Notes: generated by a model from the sequence alone, not told the origin. 64,000 bases of DNA from Paenibacillus dendrobii (GCF_009807035.1 NZ_WUBI01000002.1:124001-188000); one strand, 5' to 3'; positions 39,785-48,584 are shown, counted from the first letter of the stretch. Translations and numbers: made by a program.

Positions 39785-40082
39785 AGCTTGAGAGTAATTT
39801 GAAGACACGCAAATAAAGCTTATACAGATGGCAAATGCAGCAATTTGGACAATCATGCATTATTTCCCGTTTGATCGCAAGTCAAAGAAACGATACTTGA
39901 GCTTTACGGTTCACCAAAGGTACCACATGATCCCCATTCATAACATACACAGGGAAACAACTTGGCGTAATATCCTTTAGCCAAACGAGAATAAACATAA
40001 GTGTGCGAAAAAGACACGTATGCCATAGCTTTATTGGGTGGTCGCATGAACCATATGTAACATACATGCGCTTCCTCTCCTT

Positions 40083-40248
40083 CTCCCATCCAGACTATAC
40101 TGTCGGTCCCGGATTTACACCAGGTCCACCGCACGCGCGTGAAAAGCTGCGCGCCCGGGTCACGGACTGAGACGCCGTTTCAGGACAACATCCCTTGAAA
40201 CGATATGCATCATCACCGCCGGTAGGGAATTTCACCCTGCCCCGAAGT
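40083..40248 (-). promoter_or_regulatory. FMN riboswitch (RFN element) upstream of ribD
   Basis: Read on the minus strand, the conserved RFN blocks appear in order: CTTCGGGGCAGGGTG, AAATTCCCTACCGGCGGTG, AGTCCGTGACCCG, GGTGGACCTGGTG, TAAATCCGGGACCGACAGT and TAGTCTGGATGGGAG. These form the closing stem and five peripheral helices of the FMN aptamer. Bound FMN should favour the terminator at 39739-39784 and shut off ribD-ribE-ribBA-ribH. Confidence 0.97.
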
Positions 40249-40467
40249 TGAGTTCCAATAATTCTTAGTTATCTTTCGTGGTGTTGTATAGACTAAACCT
40301 TGATACAAAAGGCGTTTTTCATCCCGTATAATCAATGAGGAATGACACTTAATATCCTTTAGTGGCGCGGTATTTCGTATCATTCCTACCAATATCCTAC
40401 CGAAACGGGGTGGTTAGGGTGAAATGCCTCATGCGTCACGTTTGCCTATGTGAGCATATTATCACCG
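40249..40467. other. Boundary between riboflavin leader and phage region
   Basis: No gene is visible. The riboflavin promoter must lie here on the minus strand, but no -35/-10 pair is convincing. TATAAT occurs on the plus strand at 40329 without a good -35. Base composition changes from GC-rich to AT-rich across this stretch, so a phage attachment site may lie in or near it; the second copy needed to prove that is outside the window. Confidence 0.4.
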
Positions 40468-40506
40468 TAAAAAAATAAAAGCAAGGCAATTATTTTCGCC
40501 CTGCTT
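40468..40506 (-). terminator. Intrinsic terminator at the end of the phage gene block
   Basis: AAGCAAGGC (40479-40487) pairs with GCCCTGCTT (40498-40506) with one G-U pair and a ten-base loop. TTTTATTTTTTT follows on the minus strand. It closes the long phage transcription unit before the riboflavin operon. Confidence 0.85.
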
Positions 40507-40514
40507 AGTAATAT

Positions 40515-40736
40515 CTATTTTGTAGTATTTCCTTCTAGCCAATCAAAGAACGAATCCTTTGGTATTTTCATCAACTTTCCTATCCGTTTTAAATGAAATT
40601 CAGGTTCTTTTTTAAGATAAACCTTTGCTTCAACTTCATTTAAAAATTGATATGTATTCTTTCTACCTAGTCCTAATATTTCCTGAATATGGGCAGGTTC
40701 CAACATAATCGGGTAATCATCTTTAGTTTTTGTCAT
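40515..40736 (-). CDS. Small helix-turn-helix protein (excisionase-like)
   Basis: The 73-residue protein has the layout of an HTH_17/excisionase domain: EPAHIQEILGLGRKNTYQFL as the first helices and RIGKLMKIPKDSFFDWLEG as wing and end. Such proteins are phage excisionases or small regulators. It is the last gene of the block and overlaps the end of the RecU-like gene by 14 bases. A role in excision would fit a nearby attachment site, but no integrase is in the window. Confidence 0.7.
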   Translation of the reverse strand: MTKTKDDYPIMLEPAHIQEILGLGRKNTYQFLNEVEAKVYLKKEPEFHLKRIGKLMKIPKDSFFDWLEGNTTK

Positions 40737-41274
40737 GTGTATTAATTGCCTCCGTAATAAAATTTCCTATATGATAATGCCATCTTACTTTCTTCTTATA
40801 TCCTTTAACTTCAATTCCTATTTCTTCACATATTCCTAATGAAATGCTACTTTTATTAACCTTGTTCTTATATGTATGTTCCTTAATTTGATTCTCAGCG
40901 ATATGTTTGAACTTCACGAAATCCTTAATATGTATAAAGAAAACTCTATTCTCTGGCTCACGAAAATTCATTATGAATCCGCTAATTACATTCTCGTATG
41001 TATCTGCTTCCTGAAGCTTGCTAATCTGATGTTGCTTAATAATGCTCTCATCGAAACTAATTGATTTTTGTTTAGTTGATTTTAGCTCAAGCGTGAATAA
41101 GTGACTCTTAGCAAACATCATACAATCGTAGTCGTTCTTAGTAACTCTTACCCTATTCCTTAAATCAGGTGGGATGAAGGTATCCTTTATTCGGGTAAAG
41201 AACACCTTTTCTCCTCCTTGGATGGCCGATTTCTGGAAATCCTCTTCAAACAATTTCCCTTCATTTGTACTCAA
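40723..41274 (-). CDS. RecU-like Holliday junction resolvase / nuclease
   Basis: The 183-residue protein starts at TTG 41274 behind GAGAGGA. It has a PD-(D/E)XK-type core: KNDYDCMMF supplies the Asp and LFTLELKSTK the Glu-x-Lys pair, followed by SISFDESIIKQHQ, as in RecU. RecU enzymes cut four-way junctions during recombination; a phage could use one to resolve replication intermediates. Sequence outside the core is divergent, so another nuclease role is possible. Confidence 0.72.
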   Translation of the reverse strand: MSTNEGKLFEEDFQKSAIQGGEKVFFTRIKDTFIPPDLRNRVRVTKNDYDCMMFAKSHLFTLELKSTKQKSISFDESIIKQHQISKLQEADTYENVISGFIMNFREPENRVFFIHIKDFVKFKHIAENQIKEHTYKNKVNKSSISLGICEEIGIEVKGYKKKVRWHYHIGNFITEAINTHDKN

Positions 41275-41517
41275 TTAATCATTCCTCTCCATATATGCTA
41301 TTCTGGCACTAACTGCCTTCTTCAAACAACTAAAGTCATCATGAACAGCCATGCCATAAACATCTAAAACCTCACCATTTATTACTTCTAATGTACTAAT
41401 AACCTCATTACAACCCGAACAAGTTGAGTACTCCATCGCCTCCTTATCTTGCTGATCGGGAAACCTTTTCTCATAGTATGGATTCTCAAATCTATCAAAA
41501 TCACTCATTCTCTTCAT
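41275..41517 (-). CDS. Small zinc-finger-like phage protein
   Basis: The frame of 80 residues begins at ATG 41517 (MKRMSDFD); ATG 41508 is an alternative. A CSGC pair near residue 33 and a later Cys (DDFSCLKK) could hold a metal. It overlaps the tiny upstream gene and abuts the RecU-like gene, so translation is probably coupled. I do not recognise the family. Confidence 0.7.
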   Translation of the reverse strand: MKRMSDFDRFENPYYEKRFPDQQDKEAMEYSTCSGCNEVISTLEVINGEVLDVYGMAVHDDFSCLKKAVSARIAYMERND

Positions 41518-41620
41518 CTTTCTTTAGTTGATGATATGTATGAATTAGATATTCAATATAAGCTGTTTCTGTGATTTCTTTACCTAGTAACTTTTCAACT
41601 TGTTTTTTACTTAATTCCAT
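41501..41620 (-). CDS. Tiny phage protein of 39 residues
   Basis: ATG 41618-41620 follows a strong site (AAGGAGAG, six bases before). The product begins MELSKKQVEKLLGKEITE and ends KKDEENE, with a helical, charged character. It lies between the DNA polymerase stop and the zinc-finger-like gene, overlapping the latter by 17 bases. No function can be assigned. Confidence 0.65.
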   Translation of the reverse strand: MELSKKQVEKLLGKEITETAYIEYLIHTYHQLKKDEENE

Positions 41621-41635
41621 TTATACTCTCCTTTT

Positions 41636-44600
41636 TTATTTTCTTCTTTCTGTTGATACTCGCATTGTTCCATCATTTCTAATCTCATTTATAAACATCG
41701 TAGTATGTCCAACTTTAGAGTCTTTGTACTTCTGTGGTTTAAATTGAGAACCCCTACGATAACCAAACAGAACAAGTTTATTGCCCCTGGTAAACCAGCT
41801 TTTCTCTAAGATCTCTTTTGTTCCATCAGCTCGTTGCTTTGAAACTTGTTTATTGTAATGAGCGAATGCCCCATCATAATATTTGACGGTAACAACACCA
41901 TCTGTCGTTAATAATGTTACTGTATTTTTATTTTTATCTTTATCGAGCACTGTACCTGAAATGCAATCTAATTTAAACTTGGGTCTTGATCCATTGCGGA
42001 AATTCATCATTTCCACAACGATAGGATCTTCTGTTAAGTCATTAAAATTAACTATCCCATACTTTAACTTATCCACTCGCTCAAGTTCATGTTCTGTGTA
42101 GTAGAAAGATAAAGCATCCATTTCCCATTTACTAACCGTACCTTCAGCAACTGAGTTCCATTCCATTTGTAGCTGTTTTTGGTTGAATAAATTTAATGTG
42201 TCTTCCTTTGATAGCCATTCTTTTATACCTTCCATCTTCTTGTCATATTCTTTTTTGAAAAATGATTCGCGAATCACGGGAAAATTTCTATGATAGTCTT
42301 CAATCGCTTCACCAGAAAAATGATCATAGTAGAAAGGCGTTGAAACTTTATCAAGAAGGTACAGTTTGTCTTTACTCTCTTTTTTATGTATTTTTTTCAT
42401 TACATATTTTCTAAAGTTAAATAGTTTAGCGTATACCTGCATGTCTTCAGGAATAATTTTAAGTTCAATAACAGCATTAAGATTCTGCATATTTAGCTTT
42501 GTTTTTGGAGCATGTAGTTTTGTTACAAACTGCTTCATAATTTCTACGCGTTCTCCAAAAGCTTCAAAACAACCTGCTTTTATTAATTGAATGACTTGTG
42601 CTTTCTTGATGATTGATGTATCAAACATGCGTCGAGTAAAATCTTCAAATGATTTATAGGGGCGATTCTGAATTAGATTTTGAACAACATCGTCACCTAT
42701 TCCATTGATTCCCTTTAGACCGAAAACAATTTGATCATTTTCTATGTCAGGAGTAAATCCGAATCCTGCCTTATTAATATCAGGAAGACCAATTTTAACT
42801 CCTCTGCTCTGCATATTGCCTATTGCTGCAGCGATTTTACCGTAATTTGTTGATTGTGATTTATTATTTGTTTCGTCCTCATCATCTATTGATGCTGAAT
42901 TGACTGTAAGACATGCAGTTCTCCAATAAATTGGGTCATAATTGATATTTAAATTGGCTTCCTGGAGAGCAATAATTGAATATGCAAGTGTATGAAGAAT
43001 CGAAAAGCTGTAAGAAAGTTGTCGAGTTATCTGAACTTCCCACACATAATTTAATAGTTGTTCTCTGACACCTAATGATTTACCTTGTGAGTAAAACTTT
43101 TCTTTTATTTCAGCCAAAGCCTTCTTCATCTGTTTAGGCTTAGCTATACTTTTTCTAAGTTTATTGGCACTTAAGACATTGAAGTTTGCTATCAATTTAT
43201 CCATTGACATAAGCATTACTGATTCTTGTGTATCTGCAACGCCGTTCAATTTTAATAAATGTTTCTCCATCGTACTAACTTCTTCATCGTTAAGTCCATA
43301 ACTATACATCTCTTCATACCAAAGTTTGATATTGTTTTTATGTTTCACGAAAGTATCAATGGGGGATTCTCCATGGTCGCTCATTAGTCGCATCAGAGAA
43401 TTTGCAGCTGCCAATTCAATCAAATTAGTCGGTTTAACCTTTTTAACAGTTTGAATTCCTATTTCTGTTGAAAATTGAAAAAGATCAGAAACACTATCAC
43501 TACCTATTAATTCATAGATTTTGAGACTTTTTTTATCAATAACGTCAGGATGTAAATATTTATTATAAGTTTTTCTGAGAGTCCCCTGCCACTCCATTAA
43601 ACTATCTGCCAATAGAGTATCAAACGTCACTCTTATTTTATCTAATGCTTCGATTGTAAGTAGATCAAATTTCATATTAGAAACCGCTTCGCAGTCTTCA
43701 AGACTAAACTGGGTTATGTGAGTCCCATTAGGAGCTGTCATCATAGCGTTAGTTTTATAATATTCTTCGTTAAAAACAATAACACCACTGGCATGAATGC
43801 TGCGTTTGTTAACTAAACCTTCTATCTTCATAGCAACAGTTAACCAATCATCATATTTATTAATCTCATTTACAAATTCGGTTACAGGCTTTCTTTCTTC
43901 TTCGTCGTTTCCATAAACACAATCAGAAAGAGACCAGCTGCTTCCCCGTTCAAACGGAATTAACCCCGAAACAAACATTGCCGTGTCATTGTCGATTCCA
44001 AGCCCCCTGGCAGCCGTTTGAACTGCCGATTTAGAAGCTTCTGTACCAAAGGTACACACTTGCAAAACCCTATTCTCACCAAAGTATCTCTTCAATTGTC
44101 TGAAAATCTGATTACGTTTAGCAGCCTCAGTATCTATATCAATATCAGGGAATTCCGGTCTTTCCGCTGTTAAGTGTCTCCAATGTGGCATTTCAATTCC
44201 GTATTCAAGTGGATTGACTTGTGTAATTCCCAGGAGGAAGCAGATTAAGTAACCAGCAGATGATCCACGAGATGGGCCAACTAAACTATTTCCACATTCA
44301 TCATCCCAAATAACGTTAATGATTTCTCTTACTGTGGTATAGTAGCTTGCTACTGATTGATTAAGCTTCTCTGATATTTTCCAAAGTTCACCCAATTCCA
44401 CATTGATTCTCTCTGCTACTTCATGTAGTTTTTCCTTGGAGTACATCTTGTATGGCAGGTACTCATAGAATCCATCTTCAATTAGTTTTACTATGTATTG
44501 ATCCTGTTTATTATCAGAGTGCGCCATTTTGTTTATGTATTCATACTGTTTATAAATAGATTTGAAGAGTCCACGCAGCTTAAAATTAGGTAACTCAATT

Positions 44601-45571
44601 TTTGGAATCACAGTTGGCTTTAAAATTGTATAGTCCTTAATTTTGTTGCCAATTTCCAATGTGTTGTTTAACGCATTTTGAATAATAGAGTGGTCTAAAT
44701 AATCCAACCGTTCGTTGATTTCTTCTCTTGTTTGAACAAATGTTGCTTCATAAAAAGAGTCAACCTCACGTTCAGCATCTTTAGCATTCAAAAAGGCTTT
44801 ATGTACAATTCGATCTTCAGGTCTTAAATAATGGCTATCTGTTGTAATTATGTATTTGAGGTCGAACTTCTCAGCTAACCTTAAAAGCTCCTTGTTACAA
44901 TATATTTGTTCCTCACTGTAAGCTGGTTGAAGTTCAAGATAAAAGTCTTCTTTGCCAAAGACATCAATACACCAGTTTGTAAACTCACATACTTTCTTAT
45001 AGCTTTCATTAGCTCTATATGTATCGTTGTTATCTAGGTGAAACTTCATCTCAAGTAAGTAAATACAGTGAGGTGAACCAAGACAAGCACTCGCTGCAAT
45101 TAAATGACCTGGATCTTGTTTTATTACTGAAGCTAAAAACTGTTGTTCCGTTGGTGTCCTAAGCATTGGGCCAGTATGAAATGAACTTTCCCAAGCCCTA
45201 GAACTCATATATCTAATCTGCTCATGTCCGGTTTCGTCTTTTGCTAAAAGCAAGAAATGTGGATATTTAGTTACTCCAGATTTATAGTTGTCTCTTACTT
45301 CTTCAATACTTTCGACTAAGTAGATTTCATTGCCCAGTATCAGTTTAAAATCTTTATTGATCTTTCCGTTGTCCTTAAGTTTCTGCGTGACTTGAATAGC
45401 TTTAACATGTGCTGATATGGACTCATGATCAGTTATTGCTACTCCTTTATGACCCATGTCATGAGTAGTTTGAATCAATCCTTCTACAGTGTTTGTTGTA
45501 TCTCGAAGTTTGAGATTCGAACCGCTATCCACGTGATTGTGGAGTAGTATTGAGTTACATTGATTACACAA
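41636..45571 (-). CDS. Phage C-family DNA polymerase (DnaE/PolIII alpha type, YorL-like)
   Basis: The 1311-residue protein starts at TTG 45571 behind GGGAGAGGG. An N-terminal PHP domain (about 8-230; LLHNHVDSGSNLKL, GVAITDHESISAH) leads to the polymerase core. SRGSSAGYLICFLLGITQVNP and FPDIDIDTE carry palm residues, with two catalytic Asp in the latter; NKRSIHASGVIVF follows. A helix-hairpin-helix segment (GLKGINGIGDDVVQNLI, about 945-965) precedes a long C-terminal region. Size and layout resemble the SPbeta YorL polymerase. It would replicate phage DNA. The likely operon continues from the segregation genes upstream. Confidence 0.93.
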   Translation of the reverse strand: MCNQCNSILLHNHVDSGSNLKLRDTTNTVEGLIQTTHDMGHKGVAITDHESISAHVKAIQVTQKLKDNGKINKDFKLILGNEIYLVESIEEVRDNYKSGVTKYPHFLLLAKDETGHEQIRYMSSRAWESSFHTGPMLRTPTEQQFLASVIKQDPGHLIAASACLGSPHCIYLLEMKFHLDNNDTYRANESYKKVCEFTNWCIDVFGKEDFYLELQPAYSEEQIYCNKELLRLAEKFDLKYIITTDSHYLRPEDRIVHKAFLNAKDAEREVDSFYEATFVQTREEINERLDYLDHSIIQNALNNTLEIGNKIKDYTILKPTVIPKIELPNFKLRGLFKSIYKQYEYINKMAHSDNKQDQYIVKLIEDGFYEYLPYKMYSKEKLHEVAERINVELGELWKISEKLNQSVASYYTTVREIINVIWDDECGNSLVGPSRGSSAGYLICFLLGITQVNPLEYGIEMPHWRHLTAERPEFPDIDIDTEAAKRNQIFRQLKRYFGENRVLQVCTFGTEASKSAVQTAARGLGIDNDTAMFVSGLIPFERGSSWSLSDCVYGNDEEERKPVTEFVNEINKYDDWLTVAMKIEGLVNKRSIHASGVIVFNEEYYKTNAMMTAPNGTHITQFSLEDCEAVSNMKFDLLTIEALDKIRVTFDTLLADSLMEWQGTLRKTYNKYLHPDVIDKKSLKIYELIGSDSVSDLFQFSTEIGIQTVKKVKPTNLIELAAANSLMRLMSDHGESPIDTFVKHKNNIKLWYEEMYSYGLNDEEVSTMEKHLLKLNGVADTQESVMLMSMDKLIANFNVLSANKLRKSIAKPKQMKKALAEIKEKFYSQGKSLGVREQLLNYVWEVQITRQLSYSFSILHTLAYSIIALQEANLNINYDPIYWRTACLTVNSASIDDEDETNNKSQSTNYGKIAAAIGNMQSRGVKIGLPDINKAGFGFTPDIENDQIVFGLKGINGIGDDVVQNLIQNRPYKSFEDFTRRMFDTSIIKKAQVIQLIKAGCFEAFGERVEIMKQFVTKLHAPKTKLNMQNLNAVIELKIIPEDMQVYAKLFNFRKYVMKKIHKKESKDKLYLLDKVSTPFYYDHFSGEAIEDYHRNFPVIRESFFKKEYDKKMEGIKEWLSKEDTLNLFNQKQLQMEWNSVAEGTVSKWEMDALSFYYTEHELERVDKLKYGIVNFNDLTEDPIVVEMMNFRNGSRPKFKLDCISGTVLDKDKNKNTVTLLTTDGVVTVKYYDGAFAHYNKQVSKQRADGTKEILEKSWFTRGNKLVLFGYRRGSQFKPQKYKDSKVGHTTMFINEIRNDGTMRVSTERRK

Positions 45572-45584
45572 TTCTTAATGCCCT

Positions 45585-45620
45585 CTCCCTTCTTGATAAA
45601 ATATAGATATTATCAAAAAA
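45585..45620 (-). repeat. Phage leader palindrome before the polymerase gene
   Basis: On the minus strand TTGATAATA, a short spacer and TATTTTATCAAGAAGGGAG run directly into the ribosome site of the polymerase gene. It is one copy of the dispersed element described at 53646-53669. Confidence 0.6.
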
Positions 45621-45786
45621 TCCTCCAATATTTCTTACCTAAATGTAGGTACATGAAATGATATCCGCAATCAGTGAACCACCTAAATTTATATGGTTTT
45701 GTTCTTATTACAATCAGATTCCATCCTTGAAACTCATTGCTTCCTCCGCAACCAACATAGTATTTAGTGAACATTTTTAAACTCAA
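45613..45786 (-). CDS. Small aromatic-rich phage protein of 57 residues
   Basis: TTG 45786 lies five bases behind AAGGAGGTG, a near-perfect ribosome site; an internal ATG lies four codons later. The product (MSLKMFTKYYVGCGG to KKYWRIF) is rich in Tyr, Phe and Trp. It stands between the ParR-like gene and the polymerase gene. No family is recognised. Confidence 0.6.
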   Translation of the reverse strand: MSLKMFTKYYVGCGGSNEFQGWNLIVIRTKPYKFRWFTDCGYHFMYLHLGKKYWRIF

Positions 45787-45836
45787 TCAATCACCTCCTT
45801 AAATTAGTCAAACCATATGTATAAGTAGGCAAATGC

Positions 45837-46118
45837 CTACTCTAAAATGAACTCATCCAATTTTGCCTCTAGGTCCTCATCGGTTATCTCGACTTCTTCT
45901 AATTTAACTAATTCTTCCTCTCCTATATCTTCAGCACATTTCATGATTTCACTTCCAAGTAATTGAGGCTTCCTTCCCAGATGACCAAATAAAAATTGTC
46001 TAAGTGCCTCTCTCATAATGTCGCTCTGATCATAATAGATAGGTATTTTACTCATTGCTTCTTGCAAATCTTTATCCTTATGTTTTCTTAATCGAGTTCG
46101 TATGATCTTTACTTCCAT
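45837..46118 (-). CDS. ParR-like partner of the actin-like protein
   Basis: The 93-residue protein begins with a ribbon-helix-helix-like segment (KIIRTRLRKHKD, SDIMREALRQFLFG) and ends in an acidic tail (LDEFILE). It overlaps the ParM-like gene by ten bases. In ParMRC systems the small second gene encodes the DNA-binding adaptor that links the centromere to the filament. The role here rests on position and size more than on sequence. Confidence 0.65.
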   Translation of the reverse strand: MEVKIIRTRLRKHKDKDLQEAMSKIPIYYDQSDIMREALRQFLFGHLGRKPQLLGSEIMKCAEDIGEEELVKLEEVEITDEDLEAKLDEFILE

Positions 46119-47056
46119 AATCGAACACCCACATTCTCATAACCTCTTATCTGTGATAACTGATCAAAGAGAATTTTGTTTGGTAAATTAATTTGTTCAA
46201 ATACATTATGGGCAGCACCTCCACCAATTAGATGATAATCAAAGTTAATGTTCAGGCTTTCAACTTCATTCTGAATTTGTATCGACAAAGGTCTAAAGGC
46301 TTTTTGTATTAACAGTCTAATATCACGACCTTCATATCTTCCTTCAATAACACACGTATCCATTTCATAAATGGCAGGTGATTTTCCTACAGCTTTTTGA
46401 AGATATGTTTGAAGCAGTTTATAAGCTTTTTCTACACCTAGTATGATGCTGGTTGACTCCTTCATAATTTCCATTTTGTCTAATCCAAGGAGGTTCAAAG
46501 TATAGAAGCCTAAGTCAATAACAAGTATCTTTTTCTTGGCTATACCACTATTGCTAATCTTTCCTTCGGGTGTGAGTAGGAAATCCATTGCTATTCCATA
46601 GCCCTGTGGAACTATTTTGTATTTATCTATATTTATTTTAATATTGTTTGTTTTATTTTTCCCTTTTTTGATCTTATATGAGTCTGCCTCATTAAGTCCT
46701 TCAATCAGTGACATCATGTGTTCTCTCTGAGTGAAATAGAATTTAACAGGTAACCCTGTGACAAGATTAAAAGGATTGCTGCTATTTAGGTATCCTAATC
46801 CAGTCTTCATTAGAACATTCGAAGTCATCGCTTCAGTTTTATTATCATTTAAAGAGAAGTATTTGATATCACTATGTCTTAAAGCTAATTTGCCAACGAA
46901 TAAATCATCATTAAAAACAAAGTCATCTTGCTTTATGTTTTCTTCAAACACTGGCTTCGCCTCTCCATAGATGGATGGCTGAACATAGATCTTATTCTTC
47001 TTCTTCCCTTTTGACCAACTAAACCCAAGATCAAATACGCATAATTCTGAACTCAT
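46109..47056 (-). CDS. ParM-like actin-type segregation ATPase
   Basis: The 315-residue protein has the ordered motifs of the actin/ParM fold: CVFDLGFSWSKGK (phosphate 1), VTGLPVKFYF, ILVIDLGFYTLNL (phosphate 2) and YHLIGGGAAHNVF (adenosine). ParM proteins polymerise with ATP to push plasmid copies apart. It starts at ATG 47056 behind GGGAGG and has its own promoter. Presence in a phage block suggests either an extrachromosomal prophage state or intracellular positioning of phage DNA. Confidence 0.82.
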   Translation of the reverse strand: MSSELCVFDLGFSWSKGKKKNKIYVQPSIYGEAKPVFEENIKQDDFVFNDDLFVGKLALRHSDIKYFSLNDNKTEAMTSNVLMKTGLGYLNSSNPFNLVTGLPVKFYFTQREHMMSLIEGLNEADSYKIKKGKNKTNNIKINIDKYKIVPQGYGIAMDFLLTPEGKISNSGIAKKKILVIDLGFYTLNLLGLDKMEIMKESTSIILGVEKAYKLLQTYLQKAVGKSPAIYEMDTCVIEGRYEGRDIRLLIQKAFRPLSIQIQNEVESLNINFDYHLIGGGAAHNVFEQINLPNKILFDQLSQIRGYENVGVRLWK

Positions 47057-47069
47057 GACTAACCTCCCA

Positions 47070-47165
47070 AATTAAAAGGGTCTACAACATGGCGTTTTAT
47101 TCCCTTTTGTGCTACAACTTATAGTGAGATTATATCATTATTTTTATATACTGTATATATATTTT
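47070..47165 (-). promoter_or_regulatory. Promoter and leader of the ParM-like operon
   Basis: On the minus strand an extended -10 (TGATATAAT, TATAAT at about 47127-47132) has TATACA 17 bases upstream as -35. The -35 lies inside the palindrome TATACAGTATA, a possible operator. In the leader, GTTGTAG occurs twice and AAAAGGG pairs with CCCTTTT before the ribosome site GGGAGG. Confidence 0.6.
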
Positions 47166-47758
47166 TATTTTAATAGTGTTGCTATCTCATCAACTCTTGA
47201 ATTTACAAAGTTCCAGTCAATGTACTTAGGAACATTCAAAACATGATCATAAGCAAGTCTCATTTGTTTTACAGCAATAAGAGGATTCATTCTGCCTGTC
47301 GTTGTGCCCAATCCTGAACATGCAACAGTATCTATTCTATGTTGTGATTGATTAAATTTATTAATTGCAATTAACATAGCCTTCATTGATTGATATACAT
47401 TATCTGTTCCCACAATACTCCTTGGAAATCTCATGGTTGGTGTATGCGCCAAATACGGGTGAGATTTATTATTAGTGGGTATAACAAATGATGTTCCGAC
47501 TGGTTGCTCTCCTGCGAAATTATCAATTATATATTTTTGGACAGTATCCATTAGTTCTACGCCAAACATTTCAATTATATGTTTATCCAGACCACCATCC
47601 ATCATACCGTATGAGTTCGCTGGACTAACAATACATTCGTAGCCATCAAGCTCTACGAGTCTTTTGTTTTCTATTCTTACATTAGGCAACTCACCAAAAT
47701 GCGCTTCGAATTCCCTACATATCTCTGGATTAATATCAAAAAACACTAGGTTAATAAT
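47165..47758 (-). CDS. Macrodomain protein (probable AUU start)
   Basis: The first standard start in frame is GTG 47746. AAAGGAG stands six bases before ATT 47758, and the extra codons read IINLV, completing the expected first strand of the fold (LVFFDINPE). The protein would have 197 residues. Macrodomain motifs are CIVSPANSYGMMDGGLD and VACSGLGTTTGRMNPLIAV, near the ADP-ribose site. Macrodomains bind or hydrolyse ADP-ribose derivatives. In a phage this could counter NAD-based or ADP-ribosylation defences, but that is inferred. Confidence 0.8.
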   Translation of the reverse strand: MINLVFFDINPEICREFEAHFGELPNVRIENKRLVELDGYECIVSPANSYGMMDGGLDKHIIEMFGVELMDTVQKYIIDNFAGEQPVGTSFVIPTNNKSHPYLAHTPTMRFPRSIVGTDNVYQSMKAMLIAINKFNQSQHRIDTVACSGLGTTTGRMNPLIAVKQMRLAYDHVLNVPKYIDWNFVNSRVDEIATLLK

Positions 47759-47764
47759 GATCTG

Positions 47765-47797
47765 CTCCTTTCTAGGTAAAAGTAAAGTTTTATTAGG
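47765..47797 (-). repeat. Phage leader palindrome before the macrodomain gene
   Basis: On the minus strand CCTAATAAAAC, a spacer and TTTTACCTAGAAAGGAG lead into the ribosome site that points to ATT 47758. Confidence 0.5.
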
Positions 47798-47950
47798 ATT
47801 ATTTCTTGGGTAATCGCAGGAAATCTATGTATTCGACATCTGTATTGCTTCTAAAACAATCTTTCAAAATTCCAATAAACAGTTTTTTCTTTCTGATCAA
47901 CAGCTACATATAATTGATGAACGTTTTCTTGGTAAAGACCATATACATTA
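47798..47950. other. Gap without a clear gene
   Basis: Short minus-strand pieces in two frames (NVHQLYVAVDQKEKTVYWNF, and CFRSNTDVEYIDFLRLPKK) look protein-like. Neither has a start with a ribosome site. A frameshifted or decayed small gene is likely. Confidence 0.4.
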
Positions 47951-48109
47951 TCACAGATCTTTGTATGTTTCGAGTCCAATATTTCTGATAATATTCTTTT
48001 TCCTGGTAAGACCCACTGTTTTTAATGTAGCACCAACCTGAATTCTCTTGTACTTTGGGGAAGCTTGTTTTATTGATTTTTTCGCGTATTTATATAATGC
48101 TTTATCCAT
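47951..48109 (-). CDS. Small basic phage protein
   Basis: The frame extends upstream to 48142, but those codons lie inside the leader palindrome. AGGAAAGG before ATG 48109 (MDKALYKYAKKSIKQ) marks the start, giving 52 residues. The product is Lys/Arg-rich, perhaps nucleic-acid-binding. No family recognised. Confidence 0.6.
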   Translation of the reverse strand: MDKALYKYAKKSIKQASPKYKRIQVGATLKTVGLTRKKNIIRNIGLETYKDL

Positions 48110-48115
48110 AGAAAT

Positions 48116-48146
48116 CCTTTCCTCGTAAAATGGAGTTTTCACTCAG
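48116..48146 (-). repeat. Phage leader palindrome before 48109
   Basis: GAGTGAAAACTCC, then ATTTTACGAGGAAAGG on the minus strand. Reading through it gives the false N-terminus MKTPFYEER, parallel to MKGVFDQER at 63036. Confidence 0.55.
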
Positions 48147-48330
48147 ATTGTGAGATTACCTCTTCTATTGCTTGTTTAATATTCAATAAATCAGCAAGAG
48201 ACAAATTTGAAACGTGACAACTGTCTCCACAATAATTTTCTAAAGAAACGCTGAATCCATATTTATCATTATATGAAAATTCAATTTCTTCTTTCTTACC
48301 TCTATTTAAAAAATTTACAGTTTTAGTCAT
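48139..48330 (-). CDS. Small phage protein of 63 residues
   Basis: GGAGG lies nine bases before ATG 48330 (MTKTVNFLNRGKKEEIEF). The product ends LADLLNIKQAIEEVISQ. The frame is open to 48366, but the upstream part overlaps the ribosome site. Function unknown. Confidence 0.6.
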   Translation of the reverse strand: MTKTVNFLNRGKKEEIEFSYNDKYGFSVSLENYCGDSCHVSNLSLADLLNIKQAIEEVISQSE

Positions 48331-48370
48331 TCTATTCTTGCCTCCATTTTTGATGTCGCCTTTCATTAAA

Positions 48371-48574
48371 TTAATTATTATACAACTTCAAACCGAATTC
48401 ACTGAGTTGAACACTCACCGACCAATCGGTTTCATGGTTTAGGATTTTTCCAATGCTTTTTAACTCGCCATCAACATTAATATACGCATTGTGATCTTTG
48501 TCGATGTATTCAATTTTAATATCTTCGGATATTCTCAAACTATAGAACCCCCTATAAAATGCATCTTTCATCAA
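48371..48574 (-). CDS. Small phage protein of 67 residues
   Basis: The product begins MMKDAFYRGFYSLRISED and is mainly polar with alternating hydrophobic residues, suggesting a small beta-rich fold. It follows the PTH2-like remnant by eleven bases. Family not recognised. Confidence 0.55.
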   Translation of the reverse strand: MMKDAFYRGFYSLRISEDIKIEYIDKDHNAYINVDGELKSIGKILNHETDWSVSVQLSEFGLKLYNN

Positions 48575-48584
48575 ATTCTATTAA

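Noticed and set aside
39719..39856. Longer ribD start at 39856
   Set aside because: It would translate through the riboswitch terminator, and the extra residues do not belong to RibD.
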